Below, in pieces: positions 53,733-63,800 of a DNA stretch of 64,000 bases. The stretch is from contig NZ_JARXRN010000020.1 of the NCBI RefSeq assembly GCF_029888045.1, forward strand, positions 303,150 to 367,149, written 5' to 3'. The notes below the pieces were generated by a model. The model did no database searches and was not told the origin of the DNA. It saw only the letters and a list, made by a program, of their open reading frames with translations. This DNA is from Luteimonas rhizosphaericola (lineage in GTDB: Bacteria > Pseudomonadota > Gammaproteobacteria > Xanthomonadales > Xanthomonadaceae). The position numbers and the translations under genes were made by a program. The first letter of the stretch is position 1. Each line of letters opens with the position of its first letter.

Positions 53733-56285
53733 TCACCAGCGCAGCGTGTCCGGATCCGTGGCGCATGCCGCGGGCGGAAGATCCTCGGCCCGGGCACCCC
53801 AGGCCGCGGCGGGCGCATCGCCGGTGAGCGAGAACGCGAGCTCGCCACCCTCGCGCAGCTGCTCCCAGTCCAGCCACACCCGCGACTGCGGCTGGCCGTC
53901 GAAGCTCGCGGACGCGACGAACCGCAGCTTTCCGTCTCCGGCGCCAGGGGCCTGGATGCGCAGCGTGCGGCCTTCGCCCAGGTCCAGTTCGACGCGTTCG
54001 AACCGCGGCGCGTGCAGCACGAACTGGCCCGTGCCCGGCGTCACCGGATACAGCCCGAGCGCGCTGAACAGGTACCAGGCGGACATCGTGCCGAGGTCGT
54101 CGTTCCCGGTCACGCCGTTGGGCGCGTTGGTGAACAGCGTCTGCGCCGCGTGCACCACGGTCGCGGTCTTCGCCGGCTCGCCGAGCAGGGTGTAGATCCA
54201 CGGCGCATGCAGGTCGGGCTCGTTGTTGGGGTTGTAGCGGAACTGGTTGTAGTAGCTGTACGGGCCGACCACCCAGTCCTTGCGTGCGGCGGCAGCGGGG
54301 TCGGCGCGCAGCGCGTCGATCGCGAAGAACGCGTCGAGCCGGCGCAGCGCCTGTTCGCGGCCGTGCATCGCCTGCGCCAGGCCCGGCACGTCCTGCTGCA
54401 CCAGCCACTGGTACTGCCAGGCCGTGCCCTCGTGGAAGCCGTGGTGCGAACGCGGGCTGTAGTGGTCGTCGGCCGGCTGGTACCAGCTGCCGTCGTCGAT
54501 GCGCGGGCGCGGGAAACCGGTGAAGCCCGTCTCCGCATCGCGCACGTCGGGGTCCCACACCTTGCGCCAGTTGCCGCCACGCTGCAACAGCACCCGCGCA
54601 TCCTCCGGTTTGCCCAACGCCTTGGCCATCTGCGCCAGTGAGCAGTCGGCGAGCGCGTACTCGAGCGTGGCCGAACCGCCGTGGTGTGGGTCGACGTCCA
54701 TGCCCTTCGACGGCACCGTGCGGTCGTATTGCACGAAACCGTCGGCGAGATAGCGCGCGTTGCCCGAGCGGCCGGCGTGCCGCGAGTTCAGCGGCGGCTC
54801 GCCGAAGGCATTCTCGCGCAGGGCCGCGTACGCCTGCGACTCGCGCCCCTCCAGCGCGCCCAGGCGCCACAGGTCGACCAGGAACGGAGTGACCGGGTCG
54901 CCGGTCATGATGTTGGTCTCGAAGTTCGCATAGCCCCAGCGCGGCAGCCAGCCGCCCTGCTCGTGGACGGCGAGCACGGAGCGCGCGATGTCGCGCGCCT
55001 GCCGCGGGCGCAGCAGGGCGAGCAGCTGGTTCTGGCTGCGGTAGGTGTCCCACAGCGACAGGTACTCGTGGTAGGTCCAGCCGTCGGCGCGATGGATGCG
55101 GTTGTCGTAGCCGCGGTAGCGGCCGTCGGCGTCGCTGCCGGTCATCGGCTGCAGCAGCGCGTGGTAGAGCGCGGTGTAGAACACCGTGGCGTCGTCGTCG
55201 CTGGCGCCGGTGACGCGCACGCTGGCGAGTTCCTCGTTCCATGTCCGCGTGGCGCGCTCGTGCATCGCGTCAAAACCGAGCAGGCGACCGTCGTCCATGC
55301 CTTCGCTGCGCAGGTTGTTGCGCGCGCCCTCGGCGTCGACGTGCGAGATCGCCGACACCAGCGTGACCGCGCGTCCGGCAGCGGTATCGAAGCTGAGCCA
55401 GGCGCCGTTCGGCTTGGCCTCGCCCTCCATGTTGTGGCGCGCGCCCGGCAGCCCGCCGGCCTCGCCCCAGACCCCGTGGGCCTGGAACGGGCGGTCGAAC
55501 TCCAGCCGGAACCAGGTCGTGTACTGGTGCCCGCCGCAGAAACTCTTGGTGGTGACGCGGCTTTCCACGGTCCGGTCGCCGACGATCTCGATCGCGCTGC
55601 CGATCACCGCGTGGCGCTCGTTCGCCTGGCCGACGTTGACCAGCACATGGCCCTGCCGCACGCCGGCGGGGAAGGTGTAGCGCTCGGCCGCCGCACGCAC
55701 GCCCGCGGTGGCTTCGGCATCGATGCCGCCGTAATCGGTCAGGCGCACGCGGTAGTAGCCGGCCTGCCCGACCTCGCCCTCGTGGGTGTAGCGCGCGCCG
55801 TACTCGCGGTGGTCGAAGGCCTTCGGATTGCGGGTGTCGAAATCGCCTCCGGGCCCGATCGTGCCCGTCACCGGCAGCACCGACACCTGCCCGCCCTGCT
55901 CCCAGCAGCCGGCGCCGGAGATGAAGGAGTGGCCGAAGCCGCGGATCTTCGGGTCGTCGTAGCGCCAGCCCGAATAGTGCGATCCGATCGGACTGACCTG
56001 GATCTTGCCGAACGGCGCGGACGCGCCGGGGAAGGTGTTGCCGTCGTCCTTCGTGCCGATGAAGGTGTTCACCAGCGCGGCGCGGTCGGGCTCGTCCGCC
56101 CTGGCGACGCCCGTCGACAACGCGCCCATGAGCGCGACCGCCGCGGCGGCGAGGGCGACGGCCCGCTGGAAGAAAGAAGGCCCGGCGGGGACCGGGCCAA
56201 GAACGCCGCACGCACGCGCGGCGGCTGCCCCGGGAGAACCGGAACGGGGCGGCGGGAGAAGGGCGGAACGCGGTGCTGCAGTCAT
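53733..56285 (-). CDS. GH92 alpha-mannosidase, secreted
   Basis: 850 aa. GH92 enzymes are calcium-dependent exo-alpha-mannosidases active on N-glycan mannose. The N-terminal region has a long leader with a hydrophobic core (FFQRAVALAAAAVALMGALS) and an ARA cleavage site. Hallmarks: VNTFIGTKDDGNTFPGASAPFGKIQ, FSGW-like SHYSGWRYDD, HEYLSLWDTYRSQNQLLALL, NNEPDLHAPWIY, and the catalytic GNDDLGTMSAWYLFSALGLYPV. The start at 56285 has AGGGG eight bases upstream; the longer frame would translate the operators. Divergent from the LacI gene, with three operator copies in the 189-base gap. Confidence 0.94.
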   Translation of the reverse strand: MTAAPRSALLPPPRSGSPGAAAARACGVLGPVPAGPSFFQRAVALAAAAVALMGALSTGVARADEPDRAALVNTFIGTKDDGNTFPGASAPFGKIQVSPIGSHYSGWRYDDPKIRGFGHSFISGAGCWEQGGQVSVLPVTGTIGPGGDFDTRNPKAFDHREYGARYTHEGEVGQAGYYRVRLTDYGGIDAEATAGVRAAAERYTFPAGVRQGHVLVNVGQANERHAVIGSAIEIVGDRTVESRVTTKSFCGGHQYTTWFRLEFDRPFQAHGVWGEAGGLPGARHNMEGEAKPNGAWLSFDTAAGRAVTLVSAISHVDAEGARNNLRSEGMDDGRLLGFDAMHERATRTWNEELASVRVTGASDDDATVFYTALYHALLQPMTGSDADGRYRGYDNRIHRADGWTYHEYLSLWDTYRSQNQLLALLRPRQARDIARSVLAVHEQGGWLPRWGYANFETNIMTGDPVTPFLVDLWRLGALEGRESQAYAALRENAFGEPPLNSRHAGRSGNARYLADGFVQYDRTVPSKGMDVDPHHGGSATLEYALADCSLAQMAKALGKPEDARVLLQRGGNWRKVWDPDVRDAETGFTGFPRPRIDDGSWYQPADDHYSPRSHHGFHEGTAWQYQWLVQQDVPGLAQAMHGREQALRRLDAFFAIDALRADPAAAARKDWVVGPYSYYNQFRYNPNNEPDLHAPWIYTLLGEPAKTATVVHAAQTLFTNAPNGVTGNDDLGTMSAWYLFSALGLYPVTPGTGQFVLHAPRFERVELDLGEGRTLRIQAPGAGDGKLRFVASASFDGQPQSRVWLDWEQLREGGELAFSLTGDAPAAAWGARAEDLPPAACATDPDTLRW

Positions 56286-56308
56286 CGGTGCATCCCCTGA
56301 AACTGGAT

Positions 56309-56322
56309 TTGGATCGATTGAA
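56309..56322. promoter_or_regulatory. GATCGATC-type LacI operator 1, GH92 side
   Basis: TTGGATCGATTGAA, 24 bases before the GH92 ATG. Fits the TTRGATCGATCYAA box found at four other sites in the window. Confidence 0.65.
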
Positions 56323-56339
56323 TGCGCTGCATTCACGAT

Positions 56340-56353
56340 TTGGAACGATCTAA
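56340..56353. promoter_or_regulatory. GATCGATC-type LacI operator 2
   Basis: TTGGAACGATCTAA, one core mismatch. It lies in an AT-rich patch 17 bases beyond operator 1 (31-base centre-to-centre distance), roughly three helical turns, so the two could bind cooperatively. Confidence 0.6.
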
Positions 56354-56443
56354 ATTGAACATATCCACGATTGGATTTCATGCTGCCCTGCAGCATCGAG
56401 CCGCCCCTTGCAGGGGTCCGGCGGATGCCGCAGGATGCCGTGC

Positions 56444-56457
56444 TTGGATCGATCTAA
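56444..56457. promoter_or_regulatory. GATCGATC-type LacI operator 3, regulator side
   Basis: TTGGATCGATCTAA, ending 17 bases before the TTG start of the LacI gene, which suggests autoregulation. Confidence 0.7.
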
Positions 56458-56474
56458 ACGCAGTGGGGAGCGGT

Positions 56475-57512
56475 TTGGACAAGCGTCGTCGGATCACCCT
56501 GAACGACATCGCGCGCGCCTGCGGCGTCTCACGCGCCACGGTGTCGCTGGTGCTGCGCGGCAGTCCGCTGGTGCATGCCGACACGCGTCGCCTGGTCGAG
56601 GCCGAGATGCAGCGGCAGGGCTATGTCTACAACCGGGCCGCGGCCAACCTGCGGCAGCGCGTGTCCAGCGCCGTGGCGCTGGTGATCAACGACCTGTCCA
56701 ACCCGTTCTTCGCCGAATTCGCCACCGGGGTGGACGAGGCGCTCGGCGCCAAGGGCTATGTGACCCTCCTCGGCAGCAGCAACGAATCCCCCGCGCGGCA
56801 ACGGCAGGTGCTCGCCTCGCTGATGGAACACCATCCGGCGGGCATCATCCTCTCGCCCGCCGAATCGAGCATGGCCAGCGACGTGGCGCTCGCGATCGGC
56901 CGGCATACCCCGCTGCTGGTGTTCAACCGGCAGCTGACGGGCGATCCGGAGCCCGGCTTCGAATACGACTTCCTCGGCCTGGACAACCGCGCCGGCGCGC
57001 GTGCCGCCACCGCGCGCCTGATCGCGCTGGGCCATCGCCGGATCGCGTTCTACGGCGGACATGCCGGGTCGAGCTCCTGCCGCGAGCGGCGGATCGGCTA
57101 CCAGGAGGCGCTGCGCGAGGCCGGCCTCGCGCCCGACGAGCGCTGGCTGATCGAGACCGCGCCCACGCGACTGGAGGCGAACGCCCGTGCGGACGCGCTG
57201 CTCGCGCTCGAACCCGCGCCAACCGCCGCGGTCTGCTACAACGATGCCGTCGCGCTCGGCCTGATGCTGGGCCTGGTGCGGCTCGGCCGCCGCCCCGGCG
57301 AGGACTTCGCCGTCACCGGCTTCGACGACATCCCCGAGGCCGCGGTCGGCATCCCGCCGCTGACCACGGTGAGCGTGGCACCGCGCGAACGCGGCCGCCA
57401 GGCCGCCGAACTGCTGCTGCAGCGCGCCGCCTCGCCCACCCTCCCCGGGCGCTCGGTGATCGCCGAGGTGCACCTCACCGAACGCGACAGCGCGCCGGCG
57501 CCCGCGCCCTGA
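56475..57512 (+). CDS. LacI-family transcriptional regulator (mannoside locus)
   Basis: 345 aa from a TTG start preceded by GGGGAG with a 4-base gap; a GTG four codons earlier is possible. The helix-turn-helix is ITLNDIARACGVSRATVSLVLRG, and the effector domain runs from SSAVALVINDLSNPFFAEF onward. It probably binds the five TTRGATCGATCYAA boxes before GH92, itself and the TonB receptor at 60836. The inducer is unknown; mannose or a mannoside is a guess from neighbours. It leads the lacI-pfkB unit (12-base gap). Confidence 0.93.
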   Translation: MDKRRRITLNDIARACGVSRATVSLVLRGSPLVHADTRRLVEAEMQRQGYVYNRAAANLRQRVSSAVALVINDLSNPFFAEFATGVDEALGAKGYVTLLGSSNESPARQRQVLASLMEHHPAGIILSPAESSMASDVALAIGRHTPLLVFNRQLTGDPEPGFEYDFLGLDNRAGARAATARLIALGHRRIAFYGGHAGSSSCRERRIGYQEALREAGLAPDERWLIETAPTRLEANARADALLALEPAPTAAVCYNDAVALGLMLGLVRLGRRPGEDFAVTGFDDIPEAAVGIPPLTTVSVAPRERGRQAAELLLQRAASPTLPGRSVIAEVHLTERDSAPAPAP

Positions 57513-57524
57513 CCGGCCGACACC

Positions 57525-58574
57525 ATGCCCGACCCGCTTCCTCCTGCACGGACCCTCCCCTTGACCCACGGACACACCGTCGTCTGCTTCGGCGAAGCGC
57601 TGATCGATTTCCTCGCCGCCCCCCTCGTCGAAGGCGAGGCTCGCGCCTTCCGCCAGTTCGCGGGCGGCGCGCCGGCCAACGCCGCGGTCGCGGTGGCCAG
57701 GCTCGGGGGACGCAGCGAATTCGTCGGCATGCTGGGCGAGGACATGTTCGGCGACTTCCTGCTCGACAGCCTGCGCGCCGCCGGCGCCGGCGTGCGCTAC
57801 GTGCGTCGCACCGCGGCGGCGAAGACGGCGCTGGCGTTCGTGTCGCTCGACGCGGATGGCGAGCGCAGTTTCAGCTTCTACCGGCCGCCGGCGGCGGACC
57901 TGCTGTTCCGCAGCAGCGACTTCGACCCGCTGTGCCTGTCCGAATGCAGCATCTTCCACGCCTGCAGCAACAGCCTGACCGATCCCGACATCGCCGCCGC
58001 CACGCTGGCCGGCATGGCGCTGGCGCGCGCGGCCGGCGCGCTGGTGAGCATCGACCTCAACCTGCGCCCGGCCCTGTGGCCGCGCGCCACGCCGTTGCTG
58101 CCGCTGCTGTGGCAGGCCCTGGAAGCGGCCGACCTGGTGAAGCTGGCGCGCGAGGAACTGGAGTACCTCGAACAGGGACGGCGCAGCGGCGACCAGGACA
58201 TCGTCGCGCGGCTGCTGCGTACCGCGCGCCTGGTGGTCGTGACCGACGGCAGCGCGCCGGTGCGCTGGTGGACGCGCCACGACCGCGGCGAACTCGCGGC
58301 GATCGCGGTGCAGGCGGTGGACACCACCGCCGCGGGCGACGCCTTCATCGGCGGCCTGCTGTCGCGCCTGCAGCAGGCGGAGGTGGATGCGCGCCGCTTC
58401 GATGATGTCCTCGGCGATCGCGACGCCCTTGCCCGCTGCCTGCGCTACGCCTCGGCCTGCGGCGCACTGGCGGTGACCCGGCACGGCGCGTTCGCGGCGT
58501 TGCCGACGCATGCCGAAGCGTGCGCGCTGCTGGAAGCCTCGGCCGCGAACGCATCGCCGCGCGCGATGGCATGA
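57525..58574 (+). CDS. PfkB-family sugar kinase, probable fructokinase
   Basis: 349 aa, ribokinase/PfkB family. FGEALIDFLA and FAGGAPANAAVAVARLGG at the N-terminus are fructokinase-like. The anion hole and catalytic base lie in DTTAAGDAFIGGLL (the usual DTxGAGD with Ala for Gly). Fructokinase fits a route in which mannose is isomerised to fructose and then phosphorylated, but no isomerase gene is in the window. It starts 12 bases after the LacI stop and is convergent with the glucokinase-family gene. Confidence 0.88.
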   Translation: MPDPLPPARTLPLTHGHTVVCFGEALIDFLAAPLVEGEARAFRQFAGGAPANAAVAVARLGGRSEFVGMLGEDMFGDFLLDSLRAAGAGVRYVRRTAAAKTALAFVSLDADGERSFSFYRPPAADLLFRSSDFDPLCLSECSIFHACSNSLTDPDIAAATLAGMALARAAGALVSIDLNLRPALWPRATPLLPLLWQALEAADLVKLAREELEYLEQGRRSGDQDIVARLLRTARLVVVTDGSAPVRWWTRHDRGELAAIAVQAVDTTAAGDAFIGGLLSRLQQAEVDARRFDDVLGDRDALARCLRYASACGALAVTRHGAFAALPTHAEACALLEASAANASPRAMA

Positions 58575-58640
58575 GCGCGTGGGCCTGACCCCGTCACCGG
58601 GGAAGACGTCAGGGACACCGCGCCCAGCGCAGCCGGAACG

Positions 58641-59603
58641 CTAGCCGCGCTGCAGGAACCAGCTTGCCGCGCCGATCAGTCCGACCGCAGGATCCTCGAT
58701 CAACCGTACCGGGATTCGCTCGAGCACCGGACGCATCACGTCCTTGTCGACCATCCGCCGGCCGAAGCTGCTGTCGAGCAGCCAGCTGCGTACCTTCGAT
58801 GGCACGCCGCCGGCCACGAACACGCGCGTGGAAGCCGTCATCATCGCGAGGTCGCCGACGATGCTGCCGAGCAGCCCGCAGAACATGCCGATGGCCTCGA
58901 CCGCATGCGCATCCGCGTGTGCGTCGGCACCCGCCACCACCTCGTCCGCGGACGTCCAGCGTGGCGTCGCGCCGTCGATCGCGCACAGCGCACGGTAGAG
59001 GTTCACGAGTCCCGGCCCGGACACCGCGTGGCCGACGCCGACGTGGCTCGCACCGCCGCGCATCCAGTGGCCGAGCACGGCCAGCTCGCGCAGGTTGCCC
59101 GGCGCGAGCGAGACCTGCTGCGGCTCGCACGGCAGCACCAGCGCACGGCCCTCGCGGACCACGCGCAGCGCGCCGCCCAGTCCCGTGCCGGGACCGAGCA
59201 GCAGGCTGGTGCCCGGCTCGGGCGGCGCGTCCACGCCCGGCGTGAGCAGCGTCGTGACGGTGTCGTCCATGCACTGCCAGGCGTGCGCCACCGCGACGAA
59301 GTCGTTGACCGCCGCCACCTCGGCGACCCCGGCCGCGCGCAGGTCCGCGATGTCGACCGGCCACGGCAGGTTGCGGCTGATGATGCGATCGCCCTCGACG
59401 ATCCCGGCCACCGCCAGCGCCAGCGCTGGCGCGCCCCGGGCAGCGCCCATGAAGTCCGCCAGGATCGAGCCCAGCGAGGGATGCTCGGCGCACAGGTAGC
59501 GCCGCTGCTCGAGCACTTCGATACGGCGATCGATGCGCGCCCGCACCCAGGCCAGGCGTGCGTTGGTGCCGCCGATGTCGGCGGCGAGAAAGGCATCCTT
59601 CAT
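58641..59603 (-). CDS. glucokinase-family hexokinase, second copy
   Basis: 320 aa, same family as the glk at 27240 but clearly divergent. FLAADIGGTNARLAWV is the phosphate-1 motif, AAVNDFVAVAHAW holds the catalytic Asp, LLLGPGTGLGGAL is phosphate-2, and LPCEPQQVSLAP replaces the usual EGGH glucose-contact stretch. The loss of EGGH suggests a different sugar preference or reduced glucose binding, perhaps mannose, but that is inference. The ATG overlaps the cutC stop (ATGA), so the two are coupled. Confidence 0.88.
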   Translation of the reverse strand: MKDAFLAADIGGTNARLAWVRARIDRRIEVLEQRRYLCAEHPSLGSILADFMGAARGAPALALAVAGIVEGDRIISRNLPWPVDIADLRAAGVAEVAAVNDFVAVAHAWQCMDDTVTTLLTPGVDAPPEPGTSLLLGPGTGLGGALRVVREGRALVLPCEPQQVSLAPGNLRELAVLGHWMRGGASHVGVGHAVSGPGLVNLYRALCAIDGATPRWTSADEVVAGADAHADAHAVEAIGMFCGLLGSIVGDLAMMTASTRVFVAGGVPSKVRSWLLDSSFGRRMVDKDVMRPVLERIPVRLIEDPAVGLIGAASWFLQRG

Positions 59604-60337
59604 GCGCTGACGGCCGTACGCAGGGAGGCGACCATCGCGCGGATGCGTTCGCCATCCGCGCGCAGTTCGCCCTCGGCCATTCCCAGCTCCGGGTCGACCT
59701 GGATCCGCATGCGCGTGGCCAGCGGAACCTTGGCGGACGCGTGGAATTCGCGCGCGCGTGTGCGGGCCGCCAGCAGGGCGATGTTGTCCGGCGAGACGCC
59801 GGCCCCGGGCATCACCACGAGGCGCCCGGCGGCCTGCTCGACCAGGCGGCGCAGCATGTCGGCGCCGGCCATGGCGTCGATCGCACCGCCGGAACTGAGC
59901 ACCCGCCGGAACCCGAGCGCGATGACCGCCTCCAGCGCCGCGGGCATGTCGGGGCACAGGTCGATCGCGCGATGGAAGGTGGTGTCCATCGCGCCGGCCG
60001 CATCCACCAGCTCCCGGCAGCGTGCGGTATCGACCTTCCCGTCGGGCGTCAGCGCGCCGATCACCACGCCGTCGCAGCCGCTGGCGGCGCAATGCGCGAT
60101 ATCCGCGAGCATGGTCCGGTGCTCGGCATCGCTGTAGCAGAAGTCCCCCGCGCGCGGACGGATCAGCACGTGCACCGGCAGGGCGACCCGCTCGCGCACC
60201 CGCGCGATCATGCCGGCCGACGGCGTCAGGCCACTGGCCTCCAGCGCCGTGCACAGTTCCACCCGCGCCGCGCCGGCGGCCTGCGCGGCCTGGGCGGATT
60301 CCAGCGAATTCGCGGCGATCTCGAGCGTCAGGGTCAT
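59600..60337 (-). CDS. cutC: CutC family TIM-barrel protein
   Basis: 245 aa (E. coli CutC 248). LEIAANSLESAQAAQAAGAARVELC, LPVHVLIRPRAGDFCYSD, DGVVIGALTPDGKVD, MDTTFHRAIDLCPD and RVLSSGG are the family signatures. CutC was first described in copper tolerance, but that role is disputed and many copies lie in sugar loci. Here it is the first gene of a two-gene unit and overlaps a sugar kinase by ATGA, next to GH92 and a TonB receptor. The start at 60337 aligns with the family; a longer frame adds 16 residues of no clear meaning. Confidence 0.92.
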   Translation of the reverse strand: MTLTLEIAANSLESAQAAQAAGAARVELCTALEASGLTPSAGMIARVRERVALPVHVLIRPRAGDFCYSDAEHRTMLADIAHCAASGCDGVVIGALTPDGKVDTARCRELVDAAGAMDTTFHRAIDLCPDMPAALEAVIALGFRRVLSSGGAIDAMAGADMLRRLVEQAAGRLVVMPGAGVSPDNIALLAARTRAREFHASAKVPLATRMRIQVDPELGMAEGELRADGERIRAMVASLRTAVSA

Positions 60338-60835
60338 GGTCGCAGGGTTCTCGGGTCCAGGTCCCTGTCGCGCCGGCACGCGCACGATTCACGAAGCGCG
60401 CGGAACAGCGCCGGATGGGAGTGGCCGATCATGCAGGTGCGGGCCGACGACGTGGGCCGGCAACGATCCGCGGCCGGGCGCAGGCGGTCAAGCAAGCGCC
60501 TCCTGCGGCTTGGGGACGGGGAAAATTGGGGAAGATCGACACGGGCGAGATCTTTCCTTGTCCTTCAAACGGTTGCGTCGGACCGCAGTCCCAACGGAGG
60601 GAGTGGAAGGCGTTTCCTGCTGCAGGGCAGCATGCGTCCCGGAGCGCGGCATGTTACATCTTCGCCCGCCGAATTAGATCGATCCAAACCGGAATGTGGG
60701 ACGTCCCGGGCTCCCGGCTTGAACGGCGGGGGACCTGTTGTCGCAGCTTCCAGCCCGTCGGCCGGGCCGTGTTTTGGATCGATCCAACCACATAGACGCG
60801 CATCGTCCATCCGTGCTTTGGAGAGGGAGACAGTG
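60338..60835. promoter_or_regulatory. divergent control region of cutC and TonB receptor, with two operators
   Basis: 498 bases without a gene. TTAGATCGATCCAA lies at 60674-60687 and TTGGATCGATCCAA, a perfect 14-base palindrome, at 60774-60787. They are 100 bases apart, suited to looping by a LacI tetramer or dimer pair. The second ends 48 bases before the receptor ATG. An AT-richer stretch at 60520-60560 may hold the cutC promoter, but I cannot place hexamers. Confidence 0.7.
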
Positions 60836-63800
60836 ATGAAGTTGATGCCACACACACCGGGCCGGACCTCGCTGTCCGCCGCCATTGCGTTCGCCCTGAC
60901 CGCGATGGCCGCCCTGCCTGCCACGTCGTTCGCGCAGGAGGCCGCCGGTACCCCCGTCGACACGGAGGAGGCGACACCCGCCACCCCCGATGCCGCCACC
61001 CTCGACACGGTCCAGGTCACCGGCTACCGCTACGCGATCGAGCAGAGCCTCGAGCAGAAGCGCAACGCCAACGCGATCGTCGAGGTGATCACGGCCGAGG
61101 ACGTGAGCAAGTTTCCCGACAAGAACGTCGCAGACGCATTGCAGCGGGTGCCCGGCGTCGTCATCGAGCGCAGCGGCGGCGAAGGCAAGACCGTCAGCGT
61201 ACGTGGGCTGCAACCCGGCCTCACCCTGACCCAGTTGAACGGCAACTACATCGCGTCTTCGGAGACCAATAACGAAGCCACGCGCGCATTCAACTTCGTG
61301 CTCATGCCGTCCAACCTGCTGGCCAGTTCAGAACTGTACAAGACGCCCGAAGCGCGGCTCGAAGAGGGTGGAATCGGCGGCACGGTGATTCTGAATACGC
61401 GCCGGCCGCTCGACCTACCGTCCGATACGGGCTTCATGTCGATCGAGTACACACGCTCCGACGCAAGCGATACCACCGATCCCCAGGCTTCGGCGATGTA
61501 TTCCTGGCACAGCGAGGACGAGCGTTTCGGACTTCTCGTCGGCGTAACGCAGCAGAACCGTACCAACCGCGCGATGGACGTCAGCACGGAAAGCTGGAAC
61601 TGGTACGGCGACGACTACACCGCGAATCCTGCGACTGACGTCAACGGCACGCCCCTCGCCCAGGACGGCATCGGCTACTGGTGGGGCGAGTCAGGCCACT
61701 ACGATCAGAACGGAAACTACTACACCGATTTCTTCCTGCCGACCTCGGTCAACTTCGGCATCCGCAACGAAAAGCGGGAGCGGACCGGCGCACAACTGAC
61801 GGCCCAGTTCCGGCCGATCGATCAGCTGACGCTGACCGGCAACTACTTCCGCTTCGAGTTGCAGGGCGACTACGTCTACAACCAGCTCAAGATTCCGGAA
61901 TGGAACATCGCCCGGTTCTCCGGAGACGGCAACTGGCCGACGGGCCGGCTGCTCAACGGTTACACGTTCGATGCGAGTGGGACGATCGTCACCGGAGCAG
62001 CCTTCGAGCGGCTCTCGGGGCGCGCCTATTATTGCAGCGAGGACGAAGCGGCAGCCGCTGGGCTCCCGCCAGGAGGGTGGGGTCCCGACGACTGTACGGT
62101 TCCGACGCCGCAGATCAGCGGTGGCTACAGCCGGGAGCAGGCGCTGTCCCAGAGCTTCGATTTGAGCGCCGACTGGGCGATCAGCGATCTTTGGAAGGCG
62201 ACATTCCGCGGCGGACGAACCTGGTCGGAGGGCGGGCCCTCGATGAACTTCCGCGTCTCGGCCAAGCCCCGGCGCCGCGACGCTTCGGGCATCTGGATTC
62301 CGGGCAACACCTACAGCGCGTGGGATCTTACCGGGACGCCGTCGGCGACCTTCTCGCCGAATCTACAGGACGTGCTGATGGCCGGCATCGCGGAGATCGA
62401 CACTGGCTCCACCGACTCGTCCTGGATGGAAACGGAAGTCGAACAGAAGTTTTTCCAGGCTGATGTCACCAAGCAGTTCCTCGAAGGCTGGCTCGACTCG
62501 ATCCAGTTCGGCGCCAAGTACACGGATGGCAGCGTCCATCGCAACACGGGCAATACCTATTGGGTCTGCCAGGGCGCTGATCCGGCGGATTACGACCAGC
62601 GCTACCAAGCCGGTTGTGATCCTCAGGCCGGCGTGGCACAGCCAGGGTTCTTCTACGCGCAGCCTCTGGACAATATCGCCGGTGGCTTCAACGCCAATGT
62701 GTTTCCCGGGATCGATTTCCCCGCGTACATCGACTATCTGAACGATCGTTACGGTGCAATGCAGAATCGGCGCGAGCCTGATTTCATCTACAACGTCGGC
62801 GAGAAGGTTTCGGCCGGCTACATGCAGGTGAATTTCCGTACCGATCGCCTGCGTGGGAACGTCGGCGTGCGTGTCGCGCGTACGCGGCAGCGTGCCGAAT
62901 CGACAGATGCGGTCGAGCGCTTCCTCGACTATTTCATGGATGGCCCCGACGGCAATCCGATGCCGTGTCCGGCTGATGGGGTGCCCGCGGGCACCACCTG
63001 CGAATCGGGGTTCGTGCGGCTGCCCGACAGCGACCCGACGGTGCGGGAGAAGACCTTCGCCCTGGCCGTCCTGGATCGTAGCTACACCGACGTGCTCCCC
63101 AGCTTCAACATCGCCTGGGACTTGACGGATACGCTCGTGCTACGCGGAGCGGCGTCGAAAGTGATATCCCGTCCTGCGTATACCCAGATCGCCTATCCCG
63201 GTGCGCTGAACTTCATCTCGGAGGAGTACAGCAACGACCGGCGTGTCGCCGGCGGAACCACTGAGCCGGGCTGGTACGGCAGCGGCAGCAACAAGTCACT
63301 GGAACCCTTCGAAGCGACGCAGTACGACATGGGGCTGGAATGGTATTACCAACCTGGTTCGGTCCTGGGCGTGGGGCTGTTTCGCAAGAACATCGAGAAC
63401 TTCGTGATTCCCGTCGTGCAGGATCAGCAGATCGAGGTGGGGGGAGAACTGGTGACGGTCCAGGATTACAGCACCAATGCCAACGGCCGCGACGGCGTAT
63501 CGCAGGGTGCTGAACTTTACGCCCAGCACAGCTTCGACAGTGGCTTCGGTTTCCAGGCCAACTACACCTACAACGACACCAATCTGGCTTCGGTCGTCAT
63601 CGATGGCGAGGAACTCGCCGAATCGCCCTTGGTGGGAAGTGCAAAGAACCAGGCCAACCTGACGTTCTTCTACGAGAACGAGCAGTTCCTGGCACGGGCA
63701 TCCTACAACCGGCGTGGCGAAATGGTGGGCGGTCTTGTCAACGGGTTCAACGTGTACTCGGAGCCCTATGATCAGGTCGACGTCAACCTGGGCTACAACT

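Noticed and set aside
56322..56474. LacI start further upstream in frame
   Set aside because: It would translate across operators 2 and 3. The TTG at 56475 has a good ribosome site and sits just before the helix-turn-helix.
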